DNA of 64,000 nucleotides, from NCBI GenBank assembly GCA_009103225.1, contig RHPI01000732.1:207751-271750 (forward strand), in the 5' to 3' direction. The notes beneath the pieces are model-generated. The model searched no databases. It was given only the letters and a program-made list of their open reading frames with translations, and had not been told where the DNA came from. Source of the stretch: Chlorokybus atmophyticus (lineage: Eukaryota > Streptophyta > Chlorokybophyceae > Chlorokybales > Chlorokybaceae). How positions within the stretch are numbered: the first letter of the stretch is position 1; every line of letters starts with the position of its first letter. The position numbers were made by a program, and so were the translations under genes. Shown one piece after another: positions 36,415 through 49,300 of this stretch.

Positions 36415-36752
36415 TGTCACCACTGTACACATGTTGAACATTTCTACAATAACAATTTCTCATACCCACGACCCCGCACCCACAATCAGGCACTGCACAC
36501 ATAGCGCAATAACATGGTAACAACATGTGCAGTTCATGTGCTTGCGAGCATCTGACATGTGACTGGACAGAAGGGTTCATATAACAGTCACTGGTCACAG
36601 CCGGCTCTCAACGTAACACAGAAAATCGTACCAATGAAGGCTGTGTGATTCACATTTACCACAAGAGCAAGGACTTGTTTCAGGTGAGACACTTTACAGG
36701 GTCCACATAGCTGGACATACTATGTATATAGCAAAGTGCTGTCGCACTGGTG
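36415..36752. other. convergent 3' intergenic region
   Basis: Short gap between the 3' ends of the GT8 gene (+) and the PNISR-like gene (-). No gene seen. Confidence 0.6.
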
Positions 36753-39700
36753 TTATGATCGACTGCGTCTTCGTCTCCGTGGTGGTGAGGGCGACTGCTT
36801 GCGATGGTGCTCGTGTTTCCTGCAAATAAGTGTGCAATAAGCACCCGTAGCAGGCAGTGCAAAGCTTGCCAACATTACATTCCAGCAGTGCATATACAAA
36901 ACAAAAGAAAGAAGAAGATCCACCTGTCCTTCTCGCGCGACCTTCCGCGATGCCGCGAGTGTCGCTCTCGTGATGGGGATGGAGACTTCCTGTAACAACA
37001 TTCCTTTAGAACCTCAGCCGCAGCAGCCGCAGCAGCAAGCAAACCAACAACCACAGTGTCATCTCTCACTTTTTATTGCGCTGCAGAGACCGCGAACGTG
37101 ACCGTGAGCGTGAGCGACTTCTTCTGCATGCATGCACACCTCTCAGAGACGGTTGCTTGCTGGTGCATGCAAAGCCCTTTGCAAGCCCTGATGTGCAATG
37201 TACAAGGCACCTGTGATGGCGAGAAGGGCTCTTATCATGTCGCGACCTATCTTTGTGACGTGCTGTCTTGTCTCGGTCCCTTGTTGACTTCACCCTGTCC
37301 TCTGAGCCTTTTTCTACATGTCTGTGTTGAGAACTTTTTGCAACTTGTTGCCTGTCGCCAGACTCGTCCTTCGCATGGTGGGCATCGGCCTTGGACGCCT
37401 CTCGTCCCATGTCTTTGTTGTGATGGTTATGTGTCTCATCATGCGCATGACCACAGTCCCTCTCCGCATGTATTGCAGCAGGCTTGCCATTGGTTGAGAC
37501 AGGCTCTGCTGCGGACTTCAAACCAGCTGGCATGCTATTGGGAGCAGCTTGCTCGCCGCTCTGTTCCGCTCCCGTGCGCCTTGCCATAGCTCGTGCTCGC
37601 CAACCCGTCGCTGTTGAAGGGTCTGCGTCTGGCATGCGAGCCGTTGTTGGCAACGTGCCCGCCGCATCCCCGTTGTCACGTGTGCTACCGGCAATTGTTG
37701 GCTTGTTGCCCGCAGCCGGCTCACCGCCAGCAGGCTCACCTACACACATGACCGCAAGAAAATCAGCACGATGCAGACCTTCCTGCTGTACAAAGGACTC
37801 GTGTTGACTAGCACCCATGTTCACACATGGTCCATAGTGAGGAATTCTGTCTCACCTGACGGGCTGCGCTCGTCTTCGTCGCTGTCGCTGTCGCCATACC
37901 CGAGGCCAAGCGGGTTTACACTTGCACCGGCATCTTCACTTGTGACACGCACAGGATGGATGACCTCAACTCTGGGAGTGTCTTCTGCAGCACGCGTAGG
38001 TTTGCTTGGATTATCACCTGTGGATGGCATCATCATCAATCTAAAAGTTGACAAAAAGGCACAAAGGCATAATGTACACAACGCATACCGTCCGTTTCGT
38101 GCAACACTTCCATAGCAATCTCGCGAAACAGACTGTCTGTGACTTTCAGCAGTATCTCTGTCAGCACCTTCTTGATCTCCATGTTGAGTGCTGCCTGGCG
38201 TTCAGCCGCTCTGGCAGCCTACTCCCAGAACAAAAACAAAGTGTGACTGGTCAGTTGAAGCACCTCAACCACAAATACATAGAATGAGCTCTCTCAATTC
38301 TACACTCTATCATACCTCTTCTCCAGCGTCTTCATCTGATTCGCTGTCGGACAAATCATGACCGCCGTTTTGCAATACAGCTCTGGCAGGCATGTCATCA
38401 ACAGCATCGTTGTCTGGTTGCTCATGCCCACCATGTGATACGCCGTTGTTGTTTGCAGCATTGGCTTGCACTTGGCGCTGCTTCGTTTCCAAAAGCGCTT
38501 CCCGCACCCATTCGGGCACTTTCTGCTTGTGATACTCAGGATTAGAGTTCAGGCAGAGAGCATCACATTCGCCTCAGGCTTACACACAAGAAATCTATTA
38601 TAGTCACAGTTGTTGGCAAAAAGCACAAGGAGAATGTTTGAGCTGTAAGCACCGTTACCTTTTTGGATTGAGCTATTTGTCCCGCATCAGCCATTGGATA
38701 AGTGCCATAAGCATAAGGCGGTGCCATGCCGGCAACCCCATCCATTTGATACGGTGCGGTTGGCATTGCCGCGGGTGCATAGCTAGTTGTGGGGCCGTAG
38801 CTCGCTGAGTACATGTTGTTATGTTGTTGCATGTGGCCGTACTGCAACAAGAGCTGTAAGCATGCACGGAAGGACATCCCCGCACACCGTGTGCTGTTGG
38901 GCCAGGTGGGCCTGCTTTCAAGCATCAAGCAATGCTATGCCTATCCTCCAGCGCTGCAAACCACTGGAGAATAGGCCTGCAACGCTCCCACCTGCTGCGG
39001 CAAAGGTTGAGCATATGCCTGCTGAATTTGTTGTGGTGGTGGCGGGTACGGCGGCAGCGGAGGCTGCATGTTGGCGTGTTGATTGCTGTATTGCTCTGTT
39101 GGATATGCTTGTTGCTGCGGTTGTGCATGGTAAGCTTGCTGCTGCGCATGGTAAGCATCTTGCGGACCACTGGCCAACACTGCCTGAGTACGCCATCGCT
39201 GTCACATGTTACTGCAAGCGAGTGAACAGATAACTATGACGCAGAACGCGAAATTGTTATATGCTTGCCTGCTCCTGTGGTTGTGTGTACTGATGGTACT
39301 GGTCCGCATAGTGCTGGTCCTGTGGCTGCATCAACGCACTCGCTGCGTCCCCCGCTATTTGCATGTCCTGCTCTCCTGCTTGCCATGGGTGGATGTGATA
39401 ATGTGATTGCATGCATGCTACCCAGGGCAGTACTACTAACACAAATGCAACATAATACTTGCACAATCAGGGCAAACCACCGCGCATCAGATATGTGATG
39501 TTGACCTCTGAGCGATTTATGGCGATACCAAATGATCGCGATGCATGCAAGACCAAGTGGCATGTCATCAGTCGACCTTACAACACTGTTGCAGCTGATA
39601 ATCTAAACAACTGAACATACTCAGCAGCTGTCGCTGCACTAACAAGGTATGCCCCACACCAATTAGCACCATGGACAAGAATAGCAAGTAACAGAGTCAA

Positions 39701-40059
39701 TTCGCGACAATATTGCAGATTTGTAGGCATGCGGTACCTTGCTCAGGCTGGGGCTGCTGCTGCTGCCAAGCCACCCAAGCCTTTGCGCGGGCGGCCAAGT
39801 CCTCAGGGGTCTGGGTGGAGTGGGGGTCTGGCTGCCTGTGTCCAGCGCCTGGTGCCCACCCAGCGGCGCCTTGCGTGGTAGGATGAGGATGAGGAGCATG
39901 ATGAGGCGGCGGCGGAGGCTGCGCTCCCCACTGGTGCCCCGCTCCGCCCCACATTGCTCCTGGTGTGTAAGCAGCCGGAGCTGCCGGCTGAGGAGGTGGC
40001 GGAGGCACGGCAGGGTAATGCCCGCCTGCGCCGTAAGCTGGCTGCTCGTACGGGTTCAT
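36753..40059 (-). CDS. PNISR: PNISR-like arginine/serine-rich nuclear protein
   Basis: Likely nuclear-speckle SR-related protein. The ATG at 40059 opens MNPYEQPAYGAGGHYPA, a long Pro/Gln/Tyr-rich region spread over several exons, with an early helix LAARAKAWVAWQQQQPQ that matches the AQAW-type motif near the PNISR N-terminus. Landmarks then follow in PNISR order: VPEWVREALLETKQRQ (about 38520), an acidic block DLSDSESDEDAGEE (38330), EIKKVLTEILLKVTDSLFRE (about 38170), and GLGYGDSDSDEDERSPSGE (about 37870). The C-terminus is an RS domain over several small exons (37500-37070, 37010-36920) ending RKHEHHRKQSPSPPRRRRRS. This order of motifs, not any single one, supports the call; the family function is poorly defined. 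A telo-box-like site lies 50 bp upstream of the start. Confidence 0.83.
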
Positions 40060-40107
40060 CTCCAACGCCGCCAACACCGACCACACCTACATCCCTGACA
40101 TGCGCAG

Positions 40108-40115
40108 TTAGGGTT
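40108..40115. promoter_or_regulatory. telo-box-like element upstream of PNISR-like gene
   Basis: TTAGGGTT (AACCCTAA on the gene's strand) sits about 50 bp upstream of the start codon, where telo-boxes occur in plant promoters. Confidence 0.4.
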
Positions 40116-41349
40116 GCACACTGCACTGGTAGAGTTCTCTCGCCAACTTCATTTGGCTAACGCATTTTGCATGAAACGAGGTGGGTTCATGATGTGCCGA
40201 ATTCAACTTGACTTGAAGTACACGGTAGGCTAAATAACGACGAAGCAATGCGCAAGTATACAAGGTAATGCATCTCACACATCCATGCTCTTAAGAGTGA
40301 TGATTGCAACGCATTTAGTGTGCATAGTATTTGCATTAAGCTTACAAGTGAATGCGGTCTGTCACTTCTGCAACCGCAAGTGACATCATATGTGATCCAC
40401 ATGATTTGTGTGCACTATCAGATTATAAATGTTGCTTTTGTTCAGCATACTTTAGTAGATGCTTTTCATTAGCATGTTTCGCGGTTCCGCGCTAAATAAA
40501 GATAAATATTCATATAAAGTTTAAACTAGCACGAGTCACGTTGGTGCCAAGCATAATTGTCATTCTAATTTAATAATGCGCACATACAATGTATCGTGTG
40601 CATGCATAATATGTGTTGTTAAACTGACGATCTCGTTTATACATTCACAATTAAAACATCCTTATATTTTGTTTAAATGCACATGTCATCACTTCAAATA
40701 GCATAGCTGTATGTGATTTGCGCATGCTACATTTTATTGATGTGTTTAAAAATGTTTATAATTAATTATACACGTTACATCATGATGCGATATTATATAT
40801 AGAATTGATATTGCTACAATAATGTACTAACAACGGTGCATTCAAGTTCAACGTTACTACACCATGTATGTCACAAACATAGCACATATGTTATTATTTA
40901 CACATGTATTCTTAATATCGCCTATCACCGGATGTGTAGTGTTACAAATGCCCATTTTTATATAACTCTTTAAAACAATGATAACATTACATGCATTTGT
41001 GACAATGCACACCAATATTATGTTCATCAGCTTTAGGTAGCAATGTTCTTGTCCATAGCATTGTTTAAGGACTATTTTGTATTTACGAAACTATGATTTT
41101 TCATTCACAAACACTCATGTGCGATGCGACATTTTGACAAGAACCGTAAACTAATGCAATGCCTGACTGTGCAGACTTGATTTTTCAACTGAAACTTGTG
41201 CATCCATTGCATACATGCATGCTTCTGTCAACTTCAACCATCCATGACCCACAATACTCTGTGGTAGTTTTAGCGCCAGAATAAAACAACAAGAGCATGC
41301 TGACTCTACATTGTCTGCGTTTGATTATGAACCAACGTTCACATTGGTT

Positions 41350-41395
41350 ACATCACCTGGGCCGCATGGCCCATGCGGCATGGCCCAGGTGATGT
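41350..41395. repeat. nested perfect palindrome
   Basis: Outer arms ACATCACCTGGGCC (41350-41363) and GGCCCAGGTGATGT (41382-41395) are perfectly complementary. A 19-bp inner palindrome, GCCGCATGGCCCATGCGGC (41361-41379), overlaps the left arm, so two alternative hairpins compete. It lies about 600 bp upstream of PTOX. Confidence 0.85.
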
Positions 41396-42001
41396 ATCAA
41401 TGAAACTGAGCGAGATGCTTTTGCGAGGGCTGTTGACTTGTTGTCATGCTGTCAGAACATTGACTCCTGTAACTGATTATTTTGCTGTCACCCCTGGCGA
41501 TCCACCAGCCTGTCTCGTGATGACATGTGGAAAGCGCTGACAGCAGCCTCGACAGCAGCGAGAAAGTGCGCTTTTTGAACTAGCCAGCGTGCTGCCGGTC
41601 AGTTTTGGGGGATTTTCACATTGTTTACCAGACAATGCTTGACAAAACCCCTAGCAAAGCGGAAAAGCGTCCAAATTCGCCACAGCTTCGCTGCTGACCC
41701 TGCGCGCGCTGGCGCTCAGCGCTTACAAAACGGGTGTCGTCACGCAGTTTAAGGACGGAGTTGGCTAGGTTAAACCTTGCTGCGCGGTACGCGCATGTAC
41801 CTTGTTATCGAGCAGCGCGTACCCTCTCTATCGCAAAATGTATTTGCCAATTAAAAGATATTGATAAGACACGCACAATATATCGGCATGCATATGTTCT
41901 TTTGTGGTACGCAGTTAACTGCGGTCAGCTACACCAGTGAGCAGTGGTTGTTGGCAGCATAGGCGGCAGCGGCGGCGGCGAGGGGAAGCGGGTTGGCAGT
42001 C

Positions 42002-43852
42002 ATGGCGGTGGCGGCGGCGGCTGTGGTCAGCCGTGCGGCATTGGGTGTCGGTTTGGAGGGGATCTTGCCTGTGAAGCTGTCGTCGCGCAGGCGGCGGGCA
42101 GGTAAAGCATGCGTCATGTCGCCGGCCAGGGCGGTGCTGGAGGCTTCTCGCCCGGCGGAGGAGCAGCAGCTTGATGCTGCCAGTTCGGAGGCGGCGGTGC
42201 GGGAGCTTCGGGAGGAGCGTGACAGGCGGGCGGCTGCCCTGGCTGCAGCCGAGGCTGCCCTCCGCGCTGTAGAGCGGCAGATGACTCCCCGCAACGCCTA
42301 CCTACCGCCTGACGGCCGGCCATGCGACTACGGGTTCAATTCCGCCACAGTCGGTGTCTACACGGACGACGCCGTCCCGTCCGCCGTGCCTGAGAACGTC
42401 TTTAGGCTGGCATGGAAGAACTTCAGCCGCGAGCTGCGTGCCCTTCGCAAGGCCTTGGACCCTGCTCAGTGCGAGGTGAGTCACCATGACCTGACTTGAC
42501 GTCACGTCTTTTCATCGTTATGCTTTGGGTTGTGGTTTTGAAGTTGCTGCTCTTCAGCAAGACGTAGAGTTGGAAACGCTTTACACACCAACAGTAACCA
42601 CTCGGCTTGCCTGCAAAGTGCTGAATATCCCAAGCATTGAATTTTGTCACATGTCAAGAACTGCACAGCAGTCGAAAACATGCACTGCCATAATTATGAA
42701 GTTGTTAGTTGTGTGGGTAACGTCATGGGTGCTCAGTATGGGCTGTTCATCGCAGTCAGTTAGTTATCAACCAAGAACTGTATTATGTAGTGCTACTACT
42801 GCAGCAGCTGGCATGCCTTGCACAGTACGAGTGTTGTTTCCATGACTTCCAAGTCGTTACTTTTGCATACTGCCATCAGTTGTTGTTCGTGTTATTGGGT
42901 GTTTGTTACTTTTTTGTAAACAACTTGCTCAGACGTTGCTGCGCAGGTGGACGACCCTCTCGACCCTGATCTTTGCTCCATCAGCGGCGATGCCATGCGT
43001 TGCGCCTCGCTTCGCGCAGAATTGGAGACTTTGACACTGAACGATAAGGCTGTATGGCAGCGGGAGCAGACACGCACTCCCATCAAAGCGCCACCGATCA
43101 TCAAGATCCCATACCTCATGTTGTGCTGGGCTCTGGACCTGCTCTACAACGGGAAACCCATCCAACGCTTTTGGGTGCTGGAGACCGTGGCGCGCATACC
43201 ATACTTCAGCTACATCTCCATGCTGCACTTGTACGAGACGCTCGGGTGGTGGCGTGTTGGCGCGGCAGTAAAGCGTGTCCACTTTGCTGAGGAGTGGAAT
43301 GAGTTCCATCACCTGCTCATCATGGAGTCTCTCGGGGGAGACCAGCTTTGGAAGGATCGTTTCTTCGCCCAACATGCTGCTGTTTTCTACTTTTGGGTGT
43401 TGGGCACGCTGTGGCTGGTGTCTCCCAGCCTCGCATACAACTTCAGCGAGATTGTGGAGGCCCACGCTTTCAGTACGTACGCACAGTTTGTGGAGGAGAA
43501 CGCGGAGAAACTGAAGACCCTCCCTGCTCCGGAGATTGCGCGCAAGTACTACCTTGCTGAAGACATATACATGTTTGATGAGTTCCAGACTTCGATCGCG
43601 CCGGGGACACGTCGACCCTCCATGGCGTCTCTCTATGACGTATTCTGCAACATTCGTGACGATGAGGCCGAGCATGTTAAGACGATGGTGGCTTGTCAAG
43701 ACAATGCTAAGGTTGTGCAAAGTCCGCACACGGCCGCGGCAGTTGGTGTTCCCGCACTGGCTTCAAAAGCAGTCGCAGCCGCCAAGCCCGTGCCTGAAAG
43801 CATACTGGCCTCTGTGCAGACAGCTCTTGAGCGTGTGCCCAGATGGTTTTGA
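42002..43852 (+). CDS. PTOX: plastid terminal oxidase (plastoquinol oxidase)
   Basis: Di-iron plastoquinol:oxygen oxidoreductase of thylakoids (IMMUTANS type), serving carotenoid desaturation and chlororespiration. Two exons, 42002-42475 and 42947-43852, join at a codon boundary to give 459 aa. The N-terminus is an Ala/Arg-rich transit peptide (MAVAAAAVVSRAALG). The four-helix core carries the iron ligands: Glu in RFWVLETVARIPYFSY, E-x-x-H in FAEEWNEFHHLLIMESLGG, Glu in FSEIVEAHAF, and E-x-x-H in NIRDDEAEHVKTM. DEFQTSIAPGTRRPSMASLY is the PTOX-specific insertion that separates it from mitochondrial alternative oxidase. A charged helix of about 40 residues before the core is unusual (SEAAVRELREERDRRAAALA). 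It may cooperate with the desaturase at the left of the window, but the two genes are 40 kb apart. Confidence 0.97.
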
Positions 43853-45028
43853 TATATAACACTATATATATACATTTGTGTGTTGAATAGCGCTTAACAT
43901 GGTTCGACTGGCATTACCTGCGATGGGTCATATCTGATGTAGATAAAGAGATGAGTTTTGGCGTGATACTAGTTCTCTGGCTCTCATTTGCAGCTGTACA
44001 GTAGTAGCCTACAGACATCTTTGTACTGTTCAAGGCGTGGCTGGGTGCTGCTTGGTTTGTGCATCTGTGGCTTGACTTTACGTGGGTAACTGCGTTTGTG
44101 GCAGTGAGCGCGCACACAGCTTTGGTGATGAAGCTGCACCACTTTGTGAAGGGTGTAGTCATGAAAGCATGGACAGTTCTGATGCTATTGCTATAGCCTG
44201 TTGTCAGTGCAATTGCAGCACAGATACTTGAGGTACCGCTGTGCGCACTGTTACTCGCCAATTTGCAAGCTGTGTGTGAGACTCCTCACAAACCCATATT
44301 CCTGCCACAGAGCTCATTGACTCTGTAATTGCGCTAGCTAGCTACACGCCAGAGCCAATGAGCTCCCAACCAGTAAACCAAGGCATGTGCAATTGATGCG
44401 CACACAAGAGTATAGATGTCAAAACCAGACATCATATGCAGTGCTAGTGTCAATGCACTCGCTGTGCATCTACATCGCAGCACATCACTACAGGCGGCTC
44501 GCAAATATACCTGTAGGCAGTGCAACAACATACACAAAACATCGTTTAATATAGTAGTTTGACATAGTAATACTACTGAGACACAAGCATTGCGCAAAGC
44601 ATCAGCAGATCTCCTTGTCATTGTTAAGCTTCAGACCCAAATCTATGTACAACCATGTATAATATAGTATGCAAGGATTGTGGCATGCATGAGAATGTAG
44701 CAAACATGCATGCAGTCCGCACACTACACCATCGCACTCTTATATTCACCATCGGGATGTCCAAGCTCACTACTTATCTACCTTCGCTACTGCCCATACC
44801 CATTCAACACATATGCAGGCACGTGTAATTACCTGTACAACACGACGATGTCCGCAAACATAGGAGCCAACCTCTTGTGCCTGCCGGCAAGCACAGAGGC
44901 AAAACGATTAGCCAATCGCGCTTCAAGCAGCGCCCTTTCGCTAGTGACAGCGTTGCAGACATGCCGTAGATGCTACAAACCAATGGTGCCTACGTGAAAC
45001 CTTGTATAGTGTGCATCCCCATAAAAGC
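43853..45028. other. convergent 3' intergenic region
   Basis: Between the 3' ends of PTOX (+) and MPC1 (-). Frames up to 115 codons exist on both strands but contain no recognisable motif. Confidence 0.5.
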
Positions 45029-46072
45029 CTACGTAGACTTCTTGATCTGATCCGCAGCTGAATGTGCAACTTTGTTTGCCTCATCCTCAGCCTTCTTCAC
45101 CTGCTCGTTCACCTGCTGCACAACATCTCCTGCAGACCTGCAAGCACACACATCAGCAAGACAAAGCAAGCAGTTCAGGCTGCATGCGTTAATGGAGGCT
45201 GGAACAACACAAGCAAAACTAGCACAAGTAAGCTGTGGGGGCTGCGATGCAAAACTTCATGTGGCTAAGCAGCCCAGGTTTGAATGTGCCCAAACAACAC
45301 ACTCTTTCAAGCTAAGAACTTCAACTGGCATGCATTCATGACGCCTGCTTGGGTCAGTCACTAGTTGCGCTGCTCACTATGCACAACACGTGTGCAGCAG
45401 ATGTTCATACGCATGTGCGGGCATTTGTGTATGTATATGCATGTACGCATTCGTGTGCATTTGTACAAGAACTGAACTGTGCAGATGTCTATTCAAATGC
45501 ATGTACGTGCGCATGCACACGTAATCGTATGTGTACACTGTACATCTAAATTAGTGTCCGCATGTACACGCTGCTCACCTGTGCGTTGCAGTGTACCAGC
45601 GCTGAAAGTTGTACAGTTGCACCGTCTCATTCGCAACATGGCAAGAGAGTAGCAGATAGTTTCGCGGCTGAACCATCCAAGCGAAGCGCATAAAAAGAAG
45701 TGAATAGACGCACAGCGCTGCAAGACACAGAGGAATTGAATCAAGCTAAAAGCTGCCTGGCGTCTCATGAATATGACAAAAAAACAAAACATCTCACAAG
45801 GCAACAATGACCAGCACTTACTGCCTGTCATGGGGCCTGAAATCATATCAGGTGACTTCTTCATATCTGCAAGCCCCTGGCAGGAGCGCAAACAACCGTT
45901 AACCTCATGCATGCATGTTGGGTGATGTAACGAACCCTAACACTGCCTTCCCAAGCCACAGCACAAACACACTCACCGCTACCACAAACCCCCAATTCGC
46001 CACGGGTCCCCAGAAATGAGTCGTCTTGGGGCCAACAGGACTGTTCCAAAACGCCCGCAAAGCGGACGCCAT
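45029..46072 (-). CDS. MPC1: mitochondrial pyruvate carrier subunit 1
   Basis: Inner-membrane protein that imports pyruvate into mitochondria as a heteromer with MPC2. Exons 46072-45977, 45876-45822 and 45717-45579 join in phase. They encode the whole family core: [70 protein letters not shown] and [20 protein letters not shown]. The first ATG matches the usual MPC1 start. A fourth exon from 45138 gives one of two C-termini: in phase it ends in a TGA at 45087-45089 (113 aa in total), while another frame encodes a helical tail ([20 protein letters not shown]) to a TAG at 45029. The annotated end covers both. It is divergent from the GEX1-like gene, with only 237 bp between start codons. Confidence 0.94.
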
Positions 46073-46309
46073 GCTTGCCAACCACGCCGCCAACAACACC
46101 GCCCCCGCTACGGCCAAGCAGGAATACTTCACCTTAACAGCCTAACTCTGTTGCGTTAAGATTCTTAACTTTCAACCTAGTTCAGCAAACCCTAATTGCG
46201 CACAAGCGCACAAGAGTTTGCCGCACAAGAGCACAAGCGGTCATTCCGTTGAGACACAGCACAAATGCAAAAATGTGAACACATCAGGCGACAGTGACAG
46301 GCTTCAGCC
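46073..46309. promoter_or_regulatory. 237-bp bidirectional promoter of MPC1 and GEX1-like genes
   Basis: Contains the perfect telo-box AAACCCTAA at 46187-46195 in the middle of the gap between the two start codons. No TATA box is obvious. Confidence 0.6.
46187..46195. promoter_or_regulatory. telo-box
   Basis: Perfect AAACCCTAA, 115 bp from the GEX1-like start codon and 115 bp from the MPC1 start codon. Confidence 0.5.
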
Positions 46310-49300
46310 ATGGCGGCGGCGACGGCGGCGGTGGTGTGGCTGCCGGCGTTGCTGCTGGTGTGGAGAGCCGCGCCAGCAGTAGGAGTCGCTAGTGTTTCTG
46401 CTGGAATCGGAATTTCCTTGCCGTCATTTGAGGTTGCTGGTGCAGCGGCTGTGCAGGTTGGTTTGGGCGGCATTATAGTGAGTCCTGCACAGCAAGCATG
46501 GGTGTGGTTGTGGGCTGAGCTTTAGCCCACAGAGTGCTCTGGGTGCATAATTGCTCGTTGTACCTGTTACTTCTGTTCAGTAACATGTGGTAACCACTGA
46601 CATCATTGACAGACATCTTGCAATCTGCATTTTGCGATGAGGACACGTTTCGTATGCGTACAGTTACTAGTTACTGCCTTGTGTGCCAATTGTGCGAAAC
46701 CTTACGTCTTGCACCCAACTATTCAAGGGCGAGAGCCTTCAAGGTTGACATGTTTGTGTGCCCATCGATGTTGTCGTGCCTGCCGCTGCAGCTGTGCTTC
46801 CGTTTTGCACACACACGTTGTCGCGCGCGAATGTGCACATGCATGCACACAGTTTTATGCACGCATGCACACACACACAGAGGTGCACGCGCACGCACAA
46901 GCATATGTACACACAGAAGTGCACGTATGCACTTCAGAACACGATTCAACATGCTCTTATCAGGCCCGCGAATCAATTGTTGGTGAGTCCCTTGCAATGG
47001 TGCGGGAAGTGGAGGCATTGAGTTGCGGGACACAGGCTTACGCACAGCTGCTGGCCTCCTGCAGGTGAGTTTGCATGTTTGGTTGATCAGATCACACTCG
47101 CACAGCATTAGCATGCGTGCATGCAAGTGCGTGTTGAGGAAAACCTTTCTTTTCCTATCTCTGCTCTTGTATTCCTGTGCATGCCCTTGTGGTGAGAGCA
47201 AAGGTAGTGTATGACATACTCTTGGCATCTGTGTTCATTGCGGCGTCTCAGTGACTCGGCGACGTTGTCAAAAAGGTCTGCTTTAAACATGTTCCTCTTG
47301 CATGTTAGGCTGAAAACCAGCATTGTCTTCAGGACGATCATCAAAGACGATAACCTGAAGAAACGGATGGCCGTGCTGTTCACAAACTGCTTCCTGCAAG
47401 AGAGCGGTCGAGGGACGCTGGACGAGCCGGCATTCCCGTGCGAAGAACAGGATCATATAAAGGTTGGCGTGCTGGCTTGGTGATGTGTGACACTCCCATG
47501 TATGCGTGCACGCAAGCTCTCGCAGTGTCTGTGCGAGCATGTGTGTGCAAGTAACCATTGCGTGCGCGCAGGTGCGTGCATATGTGTTGTTGCGCGCATG
47601 CGTGCCTGCCTTGACATGAGCTTAACTGTCACTTGGTGGGCAGGCGTGCACAGCTCCCATATATGAAGACATCAACAACAACGCTTGGACAACCTACTTT
47701 GGGTTCTACAAGGCCGTGGACGCAATCTGCCACCATTTGCAGTATGTAGCGCCATTGGGGGGGATAACCCCTCAGCAACATCTTGTCTGTTGCCTGCAAC
47801 GTTCTTTGCGTTTGACATGTAGCGCATTGTTGCTGCAGGAGTGACCTGTTTGTGCAACGGACAGAAGAAGCGGTCAGTAGCCTCCAGGTGAAGCCCACAG
47901 TCTACACATGTGTCACAGGGTGTGGTACTATGCTATGTTCATAATCACTTATGTTTGACGACCTGTGGCACATACCGTACCTATGGCACCTACACGCGCA
48001 CGCTTCCGCATGGGTTGTTGTGACTAGGTGCCCAGGTATCTACTCCCCTTATTCCAAATGCGATTATTCTAACCTGTGTGCGTGCGTGCAAGCGTGGGTG
48101 CGTGCGTGGACACTTGCGCAGGCACGCAAGTGCAGTGTAGACTGGCTGTTGCTCTCCAACTGTACAACAACTGTACAACTGTACAACATCGTGTCTTGTC
48201 TTGTACAGCCACGCCGACTAACATTACATATCCATCCCATCCTTGTGAATCCTTGTTCTCACTCTAACTCACCCCCCGCGTGCAGGCTGCCACCATGGAT
48301 GCCACCTCCTCCCTCCACTCCCTCTCCTCCACCTCCCTCTCCATCCTCTCCACCTCGCACCAATCCCTCGTATTACAACAACAACTCCACGCCCAGAACG
48401 ACCGCCTGTCGAAGGAGATCGGCCGCGCGGTCGACGCGGCAGGGGTGTTGGTTGAGGGACAGAGAGCGGTCGAGGAGGCGCAGAGGGACATGGAGAAGGC
48501 GGCGAGGGAGGGGTTTGGACACGTCAATGATGAGCTGGCGCAGGTACGTGCGGGGGTGGAGGGTGGATGCATGGGTACTGGCGTGTACGCGTCAGGGTGT
48601 GGATGCGCGAGCATCAGCGTGCGTGCGTGCGTGGGCATGCGTTGGAAGTGCGATTGCGTGTACGTGCGTGTGCACGAGTGAGCTTGCATGTGCTTGAACG
48701 TACACACACGCACACTGTGCACATCTGAGTGTGCGCGCGTATGTGCGTGTGCGCATGTGTGCCTTCTTGCATGCTTGCGCGCGTGCGCATGCCTCACTTG
48801 TGAATTTGCACGTTTGATCAGTGCACGCTCACACACTCGCGCATGCGGACACATCTGTCTGTACATATACTCTTGTCAGCGTGTGTAGGTGCATCTCGGC
48901 ATGGACGCCCTTCGCTCCTGGCAAGAGGAGCTCATTCGCGGGAGCGCGGCGGCGGCGCAGGCGCTGGCGGATCTGCGGGGAGCGCAGGACGCCGCGTGGC
49001 TGGAGGCGCGGGGAGCACTCGCCGCCGCGCGCGAAGCACACGTGGTCCACGCAAATGATGAGGCCGCACACCATGCGCACGTCGCGTCCGCACACCAACA
49101 CATACTCAATGCCACGCGCGCCGCAGCGTCTGCTCAGGTTAGTGACAATGATGTGGTTGAAACAACCGACGCGCGTTCGCGCGTGCGTGCATGTGTGTGT
49201 ATGTGGTGGTTATAGCAACTTACTTGCACAAACTTTGGAATGGTATGTGTGTTAACGTTGCCATGAGCCTTCTTGTTGTGTGCTTTTGCAAAGGTGTACA

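Larger units (their letters stand above)
40060..42001. promoter_or_regulatory. divergent intergenic region, 1.9 kb, AT-rich core
   Basis: Holds the promoters of the PNISR-like (-) and PTOX (+) genes. The span 40400-41200 is strikingly AT-rich compared with its surroundings and has no reading frames. A nested palindrome is at 41350-41395 and a telo-box-like TTAGGGTT at 40108-40115. Confidence 0.6.
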
